A stretch of DNA of 64,000 bases from Candidatus Blastococcus massiliensis AP3. GTDB taxonomy: Bacteria; Actinomycetota; Actinomycetes; Mycobacteriales; Geodermatophilaceae. Location of the stretch: contig NZ_HG931175.1 in NCBI RefSeq assembly GCF_000582785.1, positions 474,209 to 538,208 of the forward strand, written 5' to 3'. Of the stretch, positions 16,028 to 23,638 are shown piece after piece. Under the pieces are notes generated by a model that searched no databases, had not been told where the DNA came from, and saw only the letters and a list, made by a program, of their open reading frames with translations. Every line of letters begins with the position of its first letter. The stretch's first letter is position 1. The translations under genes and the position numbers were made by a program.

Positions 16028-17695
16028 CTAGCCGGTCACCCAGACGTGCGCCCACATGGTGTCCGCGTTGGCGGCACCGTTGCCCTTGGTGCCGTCCGGG
16101 AACACCCAGCCGTCGATGTTCTTGACCTCCTCACGGGCGGCCAGGACGGTGAGCGTGCCACCGGCGAACGTGTGGATCGCCTCCTCGTTGAGCACCAGGC
16201 CGATCTCCTCGACCGCGGCCTTGCGCTCGTCGAGGTCGGTGGTGCTCTTCAGGATGTCCAGCTGCTCGTCGATGTCCGGGTGCTGGAAGGCCGACATGTT
16301 CAGCGGCCCGTCGGTGAAGGCGTTGTCCAGCGTGATGTACGGGTCGCTCTCACCGCCCACCCGCGTGCACCCGGTCTGGTAGTCGCGAGCGAGCATGTCC
16401 TGGATCCAGGCCGCCTGCTCCGTCTGCTGGAGCTGGACCTGTGCCCCCAGGTCGCCCCACAGCGACTGGATGATCTGGGAGAGCTCGTTGAGGCTCGGGT
16501 CCGGCGGGCACTGGAAGGTGAAGGAGAGGTCCTCGCCGACCGGCCGGCCGTCGGAGCGGTCGGGGTCGTTGATGTACTCGTCGTACAGCTCCTGGGCCCG
16601 CTCGGGGTCGTACGACGGGTAGGCCTCGGCCACCTCCTCGGACCAGTAGGGGCTGTCCTCGCTGAAGAACTGCGTCTGCGGCGGCGTGATGCCGGCTCCG
16701 CCGAGCGTCGCGATCAGCTGCTCCTGGTCCAGGGCGTGCGCCAGCGCCTGGCGCACCCGGACGTCGTCGAAGGGCGCGACGCTGGTGTTCAGCGTCGTCG
16801 CGCCAGCGTTGCTGCCGAGGTTCTCGTAGTTGCTGACGCCGTCGAGGTCGCGGGCGCGGACGATGGTGCTCTGCCGCAGCGACTGCATCACGTCGATGTC
16901 ACCGCTCTGCAGGCTCTGGAAGCGGGTGTCCTCGTCGGGGATCGGCCGGAAGGTGATCTTGTCGAGGTACGGCAGACCGTCCTGCCAGTAGTCCTCGTTC
17001 TTCTCGACCACCAGGCGGCTGTCCCGCTGCCATTCGACGAACCGGAACGGGCCGGTGCCGACCGGGTTGGCGCCGGCGTCGGGACCCGCGGCCGCCGCGG
17101 CGGTGGGCGAGAACGGCCAGCCGGCGGCGGTGATCAGCGCGTCCGGGAAGGCGGCGTTGGTCTCCGCGAGGTTGTACGTGACGGTGAGGTCGTCGACGAC
17201 GTCCATCGACTCGACCTCGGCGAGCGACGCGGCCAGCCGTGAACCGGGGGCCTTGAGGTAGTCGTCGAAGACCGTCTTGAGCGCCTCGGAGTTCAGCGGC
17301 GTCCCGTCGTGGAAGCTGATGCCCTCGCGCAGCGTCAGCGTCCACTGGGTGAGGTCCTCGTTGGCCTCCAGCGACTCGGCCAGGTAGGGCTCGACCGAGC
17401 CGTCCTCCGCGCGCTGCATCAGCGGGTCGTAGATCGCGTGCGCGACGGTCAGGCCCGGCTGGTTGAAGGTGCCCTCGCTGGGCAGCCAGCTGTTGGTCTC
17501 GGCCTCCAGCCCGACGGTGATCTCGCCGCCCTCGACCGGGTCACCCGCCTCCGTGGCATCGACGATGGCGCCTTCTCCGGAGTCCCCGTTGCCGTTCCCG
17601 CTGCCGCAGGCGGCGCTCCCCAGTAGCAGGGCCGCCAGCCCGGCGGACGCGAGCGTCCGGCTCCAGGGGGCTCTCATCGGCCGATGTCCTCGCAT
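16028..17695 (-). CDS. Family-5 substrate-binding lipoprotein SBP-B
   Basis: A 555-residue paralogue of SBP-A. Lipobox LLLGSAAC gives Cys at residue 30. It keeps GGEITVGLEAETNSW, YDPLMQRAEDGSVEPYLAESLE, FHDGTPLNSEALKTVFDDYL, NPVGTGPFRFVEWQRDSR, KITFRPIPDEDTRFQSLQS, and the paired cysteines in FQCPPDPSL and QTGCTRVG. The variable core after NYENLGSNAGATTLNTSVAP and the stretch ESDPYITLDNAF differ from the sisters. ATG 17695 has GGAGAGG 8 bases upstream. It has its own promoter and terminator, so it is transcribed alone. It most closely resembles SBP-A, D and E. With no permease of its own it presumably docks on the DppBC-type permease encoded at 12070-14004. Confidence 0.92.
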   Translation of the reverse strand: MRGHRPMRAPWSRTLASAGLAALLLGSAACGSGNGNGDSGEGAIVDATEAGDPVEGGEITVGLEAETNSWLPSEGTFNQPGLTVAHAIYDPLMQRAEDGSVEPYLAESLEANEDLTQWTLTLREGISFHDGTPLNSEALKTVFDDYLKAPGSRLAASLAEVESMDVVDDLTVTYNLAETNAAFPDALITAAGWPFSPTAAAAAGPDAGANPVGTGPFRFVEWQRDSRLVVEKNEDYWQDGLPYLDKITFRPIPDEDTRFQSLQSGDIDVMQSLRQSTIVRARDLDGVSNYENLGSNAGATTLNTSVAPFDDVRVRQALAHALDQEQLIATLGGAGITPPQTQFFSEDSPYWSEEVAEAYPSYDPERAQELYDEYINDPDRSDGRPVGEDLSFTFQCPPDPSLNELSQIIQSLWGDLGAQVQLQQTEQAAWIQDMLARDYQTGCTRVGGESDPYITLDNAFTDGPLNMSAFQHPDIDEQLDILKSTTDLDERKAAVEEIGLVLNEEAIHTFAGGTLTVLAAREEVKNIDGWVFPDGTKGNGAANADTMWAHVWVTG

Positions 17696-17779
17696 GTGTT
17701 GCCTCTCCGATCCACGATGCCGGCAGCACAGCGACAATCGATCGACGTCGATGTGCGGCGCTCCCTAGAGCGCCTCGGG

Positions 17780-17810
17780 AGTCTGGCTCAGATCAGTGAG
17801 CGAAGTCACT
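17780..17810 (-). promoter_or_regulatory. SBP-B promoter with array-type inverted repeat
   Basis: AGTGACTTCGCTCACT (minus strand of 17795-17810) has perfect 5-base arms AGTGA/TCACT. GTGACT is followed after 18 bases by CAGACT (17780-17785). The repeat is 100 bases upstream of the ATG at 17695. Confidence 0.65.
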
Positions 17811-17887
17811 AGCTGTGTCCAGCCTGTGACCAGGCCCACACGGTGGGGTGACACGAGGCCGGGGCGCGTCCTGTCGCACGACGCACG

Positions 17888-17922
17888 GCGGCGGTCCCGG
17901 GACCTGGTCCCGGGACCGCCGC
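17888..17922 (-). terminator. Hairpin terminator after SBP-C
   Basis: 17-base perfect arms built on GCGGCGGTCCCGGGACC, 39 bases after the SBP-C stop. The arms meet almost directly, so a few central pairs would open to form the loop. Confidence 0.8.
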
Positions 17923-17961
17923 GCGGCCAGGGCCTGAGTGGCTGGGCCCTGATAGTCCGGT

Positions 17962-19641
17962 CTAGTCGGCCAGCCAGACGTAGGCCCACATGGTCGTCGC
18001 GCCCGGGACGCCGTTGCCCGCCGTGCCGTCCGGGAACTCCCAGCCGTCGACGTTCTTCACCTGCTCGCGCACCGCGACGTCGGTGAGGGTGTAGCCGGTG
18101 AACAGGTTCGGCACGTTCTCGGAGATGTCCAGGCTGATCGCCTCGACGGCTGCCTGCCGGTCCGCCAGGTCCGTGGTGGTACGCAGGATCTCCAGGTTCT
18201 CGTCGATGACGGCGCTGGTGTAGCCGGTGAAGTTCAGCGGCCCGGCGGTGAACGCGTCCTTCAACGTGAAGTACGGGTCGGTCTCCGCGCCCACCCGCCA
18301 GCACTGCACGTCGTAGTCCTTCGCCAACCCGTTCTGGATGTGCGCGGCCTGCTCGACCGTGTTGAGCGAGACGTCGATCCCGAGGTCGCTCCAGAACGAC
18401 TGGTAGAGCTGGGAGAGCTCGTTGAGGCTCGGGTCCGGTGGGCAGTTGTACGTGAACGAGATGTCCGTGCCCACCGGCTGGCCGTCCGACCGCGCCGGGT
18501 CGTTGATGTACTCGTCGTACAGCTCCTGCGCCCGCTCGGGGTCGTAGACGGGGAAGGCCTCGGCGGCCTCCTCCGAGTAGAAGGGGCTGTCCGGGCTGAA
18601 GTACTGGGTGGCGTCCGGGGTGAGCCCGGTGCCGCCGATGACGTCGATCAGCGCGGGCTGGTCGATGCCGTGGGCCAGCGCCTGCCGCACCCGGACGTCG
18701 TCGAACGGCGGCTTGCTGGTGTTGATGATCGACCCGCCGCTGTTGTTGCCCAGGTACTCGTAGTTGTCCACCCCGTCCAGGTCGCGGGCGCGGGCGACGG
18801 TGCTCTGCCGCAGGGTCTGCATGACGTCGATGTCACCGCTCTGCAGGCTCTGGAAGCGAGTGTCCTCGTCGGGGATCGGCCGGAACGTGATCCCGTCCAG
18901 GTAGGGCAGGCCCTCCTGCCAGTAGTCCTCGTTCCTCTCCACGACGAGGCGGCTGTCCCGCTGCCACTCGACGAACCGGAACGGCCCCGTGCCCACGGGG
19001 TTGGCGCCGGCGTCGGGGCCGGCGGCGGCCGCGGCGGTCGGGGAGAACGGCCAGCCGGGCGAACCGGTCAGCACGTCCGGGAAGGCGGCGTTGGGCTCCT
19101 CGAGGACGTACTGCACGGTGAGGTCGTCCACCACGTCCAGCGAGGTGACGTCGGCCAGCCGGTTGGCGACGTTGGACGTAGGAACGGTGAGGTACTCGTC
19201 GAAGATCGTCTTGAGCGCCTCGCCGTTCAGCGGCGTGCCGTCGTGGAACTGGATGCCCTCCCGCAGCGTCAGGGTCCAGGTCGTGAAGTCCTCGTTCGGC
19301 TCCATCGACTCGGCGAGGTACGGCTGGAGATCACCGTCCGCGGTCTGCTTGATCAGCGGGTCGTAGATCGCGTACGCGACCGTGGTGCCCGCATTGGCGA
19401 AGCTGCCCTCGCCGGGGATCCAACCGTTGGTCTCGGCCTCGAGCCCCACCGTGATGGTGCCCCCGGTGACCGGCTCGCCCTGCTCGGAGATCTGGTCGGG
19501 TCCGACGCCTCCGGAAGTGTCGCCCCCGCCCGCTCCGTCGTCCGCACCGCAGGCCGCGGCGCCGAGCAGCAGGGCCGCGACGCCCGCGGAGGCGAGCACG
19601 CGCCTCCAGGAAGTTGTCGCCGGCCGACGATGTCCTCGCAT
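17962..19641 (-). CDS. Family-5 substrate-binding lipoprotein SBP-C
   Basis: A 559-residue paralogue. Lipobox LLLGAAAC gives Cys at residue 31, then a Gly/Asp linker. It groups with SBP-F rather than its neighbours: both have SEQGEPV before the first strand, MEPNEDF, a GNNSGGS-x-INT loop instead of GSNSG, GTGLTP, DPARSDGQPVGTDISFTY, and SFWSDLG. The second cysteine lies in VQCWRVG rather than GCTRVG. ATG 19641 is used because AAGGAGT is 8 bases upstream; the GTG two codons earlier would sit on the ribosome site. It has its own promoter and terminator. The distinct loop suggests a different ligand class from SBP-A, B, D and E. Confidence 0.92.
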   Translation of the reverse strand: MRGHRRPATTSWRRVLASAGVAALLLGAAACGADDGAGGGDTSGGVGPDQISEQGEPVTGGTITVGLEAETNGWIPGEGSFANAGTTVAYAIYDPLIKQTADGDLQPYLAESMEPNEDFTTWTLTLREGIQFHDGTPLNGEALKTIFDEYLTVPTSNVANRLADVTSLDVVDDLTVQYVLEEPNAAFPDVLTGSPGWPFSPTAAAAAGPDAGANPVGTGPFRFVEWQRDSRLVVERNEDYWQEGLPYLDGITFRPIPDEDTRFQSLQSGDIDVMQTLRQSTVARARDLDGVDNYEYLGNNSGGSIINTSKPPFDDVRVRQALAHGIDQPALIDVIGGTGLTPDATQYFSPDSPFYSEEAAEAFPVYDPERAQELYDEYINDPARSDGQPVGTDISFTYNCPPDPSLNELSQLYQSFWSDLGIDVSLNTVEQAAHIQNGLAKDYDVQCWRVGAETDPYFTLKDAFTAGPLNFTGYTSAVIDENLEILRTTTDLADRQAAVEAISLDISENVPNLFTGYTLTDVAVREQVKNVDGWEFPDGTAGNGVPGATTMWAYVWLAD

Positions 19642-19723
19642 GTCCACACTCCTTGACAGGGGGCGCGCCGGGTGCGGAGCCCGCTGACCAGCGCGTTGGG
19701 GCGCCCGAGCGGCGCGTGAGCGG

Positions 19724-19754
19724 AGTCTGGTCCACGACCATGACGTACGTCACT
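19724..19754 (-). promoter_or_regulatory. SBP-C promoter with array-type inverted repeat
   Basis: The element at 19739-19754 contains TGACGTACGTCA, a perfect 12-base palindrome, so the outer arms differ slightly from the other copies. GTGACG is followed after 18 bases by CAGACT (19724-19729); distance to ATG 98 bases. Only 169 bases separate SBP-C and SBP-D and no strong terminator lies between them. Confidence 0.6.
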
Positions 19755-19810
19755 CATCGCAGCCGAACTGTGACCCGGACCACAGGGACCTCACAGGTCG
19801 GGCTGCCTCG

Positions 19811-21475
19811 TCAGTCCGTCACCCACACGTGGCCCCACATGACCTGGGCACTCGCCGCGCCGTTGCCCTTCGTGCCTCCGGGGAAGATCCAGCCGTCGAT
19901 GTTCTTCACCTCGTCGCGGGCCGCCATGACCGTCAGCGTCCCGCCGCTGAAGGTGTTGGGGACGTTCTCGTTGATCACCAGCCCGATGGCCTCGACGGCG
20001 GCCTTGCGCTCGTCCACGTCCGTGGTGGTCCGCAGGATGTCCAGCTGCTCGTCGATCTCGGGGTGCTGGAAGGCCGTCATGTTGAGCGGACCGTCGGTGA
20101 AGGCCGCGTCGAAGACCAGGTAGGGGTCCCGGTCGGCGCCCACGCGGGTGCACCCCGTGTCGTAGTCCCGGGCGAGCATCATCTGGATCCAGGCGGCCTG
20201 CTCGACCTGCTGGAGCTCGACCTGCGCGCCGAGCTCGCCGTAGAGCGACTGCACCAGCTGTGCGACCTCGTTGAGGCTCGGGTCGGGCGGGCAGGAGTAG
20301 GTGAACGCCAGGGGCGTGCCCACCGGCTTGCCGTCCGAACGCTCCGGGTCGTCGACGTAGGAGTCGTACAGCTCCTGCGCCTTCTCGAGGTCGTACTCCG
20401 GATAGGCCTCCGCCACCTTCTCCGAGTAGTACGGGCTGTCCTCGCTGTAGAACTGGGTCGTCGGGGGCGTGACGCCGGCACCACCGAGGACCTCGATGAT
20501 CGCTTCCTGGTCCAGCGCGTGGGCCAGGGCCTGGCGCACCCGGATGTCGTCGAACGGCGGCTTGCTGGTGTTGACCGTCCCGCCGCCGGAGTTGCTGCCG
20601 AGGTGCTCGTAGTTGCTGACCCCGTCGAGGTCGCGGGCCCGGATGACCGCGCTCTGCCGCAGCGACTGCATCACGTCGATGTCACCGCTCTGCAGGCTCT
20701 GCAAGCGGGTGTCCTCGTCCGGCATCGGCCGGAAGACGATCCGGTCCAGGTAGGGCAGCCCCTCCTGCCAGTAGTTCTCGTTCCGCTCCAGCACGATCTG
20801 GCTGTCGCGCTGCCAGCTGACGAACCTGAAGGGGCCGGTACCGACCGGGTTGGCACCCGCGTCCTCGCCGAACTGCGCGGCGGCGGTCGGCGAGAAGGGC
20901 CAGCCGGGCGAGGAGACCAGCAGCTCGGGGAACGCCGCGTTCGCCTGCGAGAGCCGGTAGACGGCGGTGAGGTCGTCGACGACGTCGAGCGAGTCGACCT
21001 CCGCGAGCGACGCCGCGGTGTTCGAGTCCGGTGCCGTCAGGTACTCGTCGAAGATCGTCTTGAGCGCCTGGGCGTCGAGGGGCGTGCCGTCGTGGAACAG
21101 GACTCCCGGGCGGAGCGTCAGCGTCCACTCGGTGAGCTCCTCGTTGGGCTCGAGCGACTCCGCCAGGTAGGGCTCGAGTTCGCCGTCCTCGTTGCGGTGC
21201 ATCAGCGGGTCGTAGAGCGACCAGGCGACGTTGACCCCGGGCTGGTTGAAGGTCCCCTTGCCGGGGAGCCAGCTGCTGGTCTCGGCCTCGAGCCCGACCG
21301 TGATCTCGCCGCCCCGGACCGGGTCCCCCGCGTCCGCGGCGTCGACCACCGCCCCTTCGCCGACCTCCCCGTTGCCACCTCCGCAGGCGGCACTCCCCAG
21401 CAGGAGAGCCACCAACCCCGCCGAAGCCACCACCCGCCGCCACGGGCCTCTCGTCGGCCGCCGATGTCCTCGCAT
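19811..21475 (-). CDS. Family-5 substrate-binding lipoprotein SBP-D
   Basis: A 554-residue paralogue. The N-terminus MRGHRRPTRGPWRR and lipobox LLLGSAAC (Cys31) are nearly those of SBP-A. Differences include FSPTAAAQFGEDAG in place of FSPTAAAAAGPDAG, VVASAG in the signal helix, and YSCPPDPSLNEVAQLVQSL in the second lobe. The paired cysteines (SCPPDP and DTGCTRVG) are kept. ATG 21475 has GGGGAGGA 7 bases upstream. It has its own promoter, but only a weak 5-bp hairpin (19788-19800) follows it, so read-through into SBP-C is possible. Ligand unknown. Confidence 0.92.
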   Translation of the reverse strand: MRGHRRPTRGPWRRVVASAGLVALLLGSAACGGGNGEVGEGAVVDAADAGDPVRGGEITVGLEAETSSWLPGKGTFNQPGVNVAWSLYDPLMHRNEDGELEPYLAESLEPNEELTEWTLTLRPGVLFHDGTPLDAQALKTIFDEYLTAPDSNTAASLAEVDSLDVVDDLTAVYRLSQANAAFPELLVSSPGWPFSPTAAAQFGEDAGANPVGTGPFRFVSWQRDSQIVLERNENYWQEGLPYLDRIVFRPMPDEDTRLQSLQSGDIDVMQSLRQSAVIRARDLDGVSNYEHLGSNSGGGTVNTSKPPFDDIRVRQALAHALDQEAIIEVLGGAGVTPPTTQFYSEDSPYYSEKVAEAYPEYDLEKAQELYDSYVDDPERSDGKPVGTPLAFTYSCPPDPSLNEVAQLVQSLYGELGAQVELQQVEQAAWIQMMLARDYDTGCTRVGADRDPYLVFDAAFTDGPLNMTAFQHPEIDEQLDILRTTTDVDERKAAVEAIGLVINENVPNTFSGGTLTVMAARDEVKNIDGWIFPGGTKGNGAASAQVMWGHVWVTD

Positions 21476-21566
21476 GCGCTCGTCCTCCCCGTCCACGTCG
21501 ACTGCGGCACAGCGACCGGTCCGGAGGTCCCGGCGGCGCTGTGCGACCGCGCTGGCGCGCGCTGGG

Positions 21567-21597
21567 AGTGTGGACCACGGGAGTGAGCCACGTCACT
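21567..21597 (-). promoter_or_regulatory. SBP-D promoter with array-type inverted repeat
   Basis: AGTGACGTGGCTCACT (21582-21597, minus strand) has perfect AGTGA/TCACT arms. GTGACG precedes CACACT (21567-21572) by 18 bases. The repeat is 107 bases upstream of the ATG at 21475. Confidence 0.65.
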
Positions 21598-21648
21598 ACC
21601 TGCCGCCGAACTGTGACAGCGAGTCCCTGTCGCGCGACGTCCGGACGG

Positions 21649-21685
21649 CACAGCGGCCCGGGCGATGTCCGCCCGGGCCGCTGTG
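21649..21685 (-). terminator. Hairpin terminator after SBP-E
   Basis: Perfect 16-base arms (CACAGCGGCCCGGGCG) around a 5-base loop, 38 bases after the SBP-E stop. Confidence 0.85.
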
Positions 21686-21687
21686 GA

Positions 21688-21719
21688 GATCAGCTGTGTG
21701 GATCAGCTGTGTGGATCAG
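21688..21719. repeat. Short tandem repeat next to the SBP-E stop
   Basis: The 13-base unit GATCAGCTGTGTG occurs twice in perfect tandem followed by GATCAG, between the SBP-E stop and its terminator. It probably arose by slippage; no function is evident. Confidence 0.8.
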
Positions 21720-21722
21720 GAC

Positions 21723-23393
21723 TCAGTCGGTCACCCAGGCCTGTCCCCACATGGCGGTCGCGTTCGCCGCGCCGTTGCCCTTGGTGCCGTCCGGGAAGAC
21801 CCAGCCGTTCAGGTTCTTCACCGCGTCACGGGTGGCGATGACGGTGAGCGTGGCCGCGGTGAAGGTGTTGGGCACGTTGGCGTTGAGCACCAGCCCGATC
21901 TCCTCGACGGCGGCCTTGCGGGCCTCGAGGTCGGTCGTGCTCTTGAGGATCTCGAGCTGCGCGTCGATCTCGGGGTCCTGGAACGCCGTCATGTTCAGCG
22001 GGTTCGGCTGGAAGGCCTGGCTGAAGACGATGTAGGGGTCCCGGTCGTTGCCCACGCGGGTGCAGCCGACCTCGTAGTCACGGGCCAGCATCTTCTGGAT
22101 CCAGGCAGCCTGCTCGACCTGGCTCAGCTGCACCTCGGCACCCAGGGCGGTCCAGAACGCCTGGTACAGCTGCGAGAGCTCGTTGAGGCTCGGGTCCGGC
22201 GGGCACTCGAAGGTGAACGACAGGTTCTCCCCCACCGGCTTGCCGTCGCTGCGCTCGGGGTCGTTGATGTAGGAGTCGTACAGCTCCTGGGCCTGGTCGA
22301 AGTCGTACGACGGGTACGCGTCCTCGACCGCCTGCGAGTAGTACGGCGAGTCGGGGCTGAAGTACTGCGTCTGCGGCGGGGTGACGCCCGTGCCGCCGAG
22401 GACCTCGATGAGCTCGTCCTGGTCCATGGCGTAGGCCAGGGCCTGACGCACGCGGACGTCGTCGAACGGCGCCTGGCTGGTGTTCATCGTCGCCGCCCCG
22501 GAGTTGCTGCCGAGGTGCTCGTAGTTGCTGATGCCGTCGAACTCGCGAGCGCGCACGACGGTGCTCTGCCGGAGGCTTTGCATCGCGTCGACGTCACCGC
22601 TCTGCAGGCTGGACAGACGGGTGTCCTCGTCGGGGATCGGCCGGAAGGTGATCTGGTCCAGGTACGGGAGCCCCTCCTGCCAGTAGTCCTCGTTCTTCTC
22701 GACGACCAGGCGGTTGTCCCGCTGCCACTCGACGAAGGTGAAGGGGCCGGTGCCGACCGGGTTGGCGCCGGCGTCGTCACCGGCCGCGGCGGCCGCGGTC
22801 GGCGAGAACGGCCACCCGGCGGCGGTGACCAGCTCGTCGGGGAACGCCGCGTTGGGCGACGAGAGCCGGTAGACGACGGTGAGCTCGTCGATCACGTCGA
22901 GCGAGGTGACCTGCGCCAGCTGGGCGGCCAGGTTGGAGCCGGGTGCGGTGAGGTACGTGTCGAAGACCGTCTTGAGCGCCTCGGAGTTCAGCGGCGTCCC
23001 GTCGTGGAAGTCGATGCCCGGGCGCAGCGTCAGCGTCCACTCGGTCAGCGCCTCGTTCGGCTCCATCGACTCGGCGAGGTAGGGCGCGACCCCGCCGTCC
23101 TCGGTGCGCTGCATGAGCGGGTCGTAGATCGCGTAGGCGACGTTGAGGCCGGGCTGGTTGAACGTGCCCTCGCCGGGCAGCCAGCTGTTGGTCTCGGCCT
23201 CCAGGCCGACGGAGATGGAACCACCCTCGACCGGGTCCCCCGCCTCCGAGACGTCGACGACGGCGCCGGCCTCGGCGCCCCCGTTCCCGTTGCCGCCGCC
23301 GCAGGCGGCGCTGCCCAGGAGGAGCCCCGCGAGGCCCACGGAAGCGAGCGTGCGCTTCCAGGGGCCCCTCGTCGGGCGCCGATGTGCGTGCAT
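21723..23393 (-). CDS. Family-5 substrate-binding lipoprotein SBP-E
   Basis: A 556-residue paralogue with lipobox LLLGSAAC (Cys31) after MHAHRRPTRGPWKR. It keeps GGSISVGLEAETNSWLPG, YDPLMQRTEDGGVAPYLAESME, FHDGTPLNSEALKTVFDTYL, FSPTAAAAAGDDAG, and the cysteines in FECPPDPSL and EVGCTRVG. Second-lobe positions differ from the sisters (GNDRDPYIVFSQAFQPNPLNM where most have a D-rich FTDGPLNM). ATG 23393 has AAGGAGT 8 bases upstream. Own promoter and terminator. It belongs to the GSNSG loop group (SBP-A, B, D, E). Confidence 0.92.
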   Translation of the reverse strand: MHAHRRPTRGPWKRTLASVGLAGLLLGSAACGGGNGNGGAEAGAVVDVSEAGDPVEGGSISVGLEAETNSWLPGEGTFNQPGLNVAYAIYDPLMQRTEDGGVAPYLAESMEPNEALTEWTLTLRPGIDFHDGTPLNSEALKTVFDTYLTAPGSNLAAQLAQVTSLDVIDELTVVYRLSSPNAAFPDELVTAAGWPFSPTAAAAAGDDAGANPVGTGPFTFVEWQRDNRLVVEKNEDYWQEGLPYLDQITFRPIPDEDTRLSSLQSGDVDAMQSLRQSTVVRAREFDGISNYEHLGSNSGAATMNTSQAPFDDVRVRQALAYAMDQDELIEVLGGTGVTPPQTQYFSPDSPYYSQAVEDAYPSYDFDQAQELYDSYINDPERSDGKPVGENLSFTFECPPDPSLNELSQLYQAFWTALGAEVQLSQVEQAAWIQKMLARDYEVGCTRVGNDRDPYIVFSQAFQPNPLNMTAFQDPEIDAQLEILKSTTDLEARKAAVEEIGLVLNANVPNTFTAATLTVIATRDAVKNLNGWVFPDGTKGNGAANATAMWGQAWVTD

Positions 23394-23482
23394 GTGAGAA
23401 CTCCTTGACCGTGTGCGTGTCGGCACCTCGCAGCACGCCGGGATGCAGGCGCGTCGAAGTGCAGCGCTGAGCGCCTGGTCGG

Positions 23483-23512
23483 AGTCTCTCCCGGGGATTG
23501 CGCAGAGTCATT
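23483..23512 (-). promoter_or_regulatory. SBP-E promoter with degenerate array-type element
   Basis: This is the most diverged copy: AATGACTCTGCGCAAT (23497-23512) with ATGACT 17 bases before GAGACT (23483-23488). Distance to the ATG is 104 bases. Next to it on the array's upstream side is GGTAAC-GGTGGC, similar to the SBP-A and SBP-F copies. Confidence 0.45.
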
Positions 23513-23592
23513 GGGCGACCCGCCACCGTTACCGACGGTGACCCCCGGCGGCCTGCACAGCAGGCCGGCTGTGCTAACCGGGCGCACGACAG

Positions 23593-23624
23593 GGCGGCCC
23601 GGGCAGTTGCCCGCCCGGGCCGCC
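23593..23624 (-). terminator. Hairpin terminator after SBP-F
   Basis: 12-base arms GGCGGCCCGGGC / GCCCGGGCCGCC around AGTTGCCC, 15 bases after the SBP-F stop. Confidence 0.8.
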
Positions 23625-23638
23625 GTGTCCGCTACGGC

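Noticed and set aside
21688..21719. CRISPR-like or larger repeat at the SBP-E end
   Set aside because: Only two full 13-base units in direct tandem without spacers; slippage is enough to explain it.
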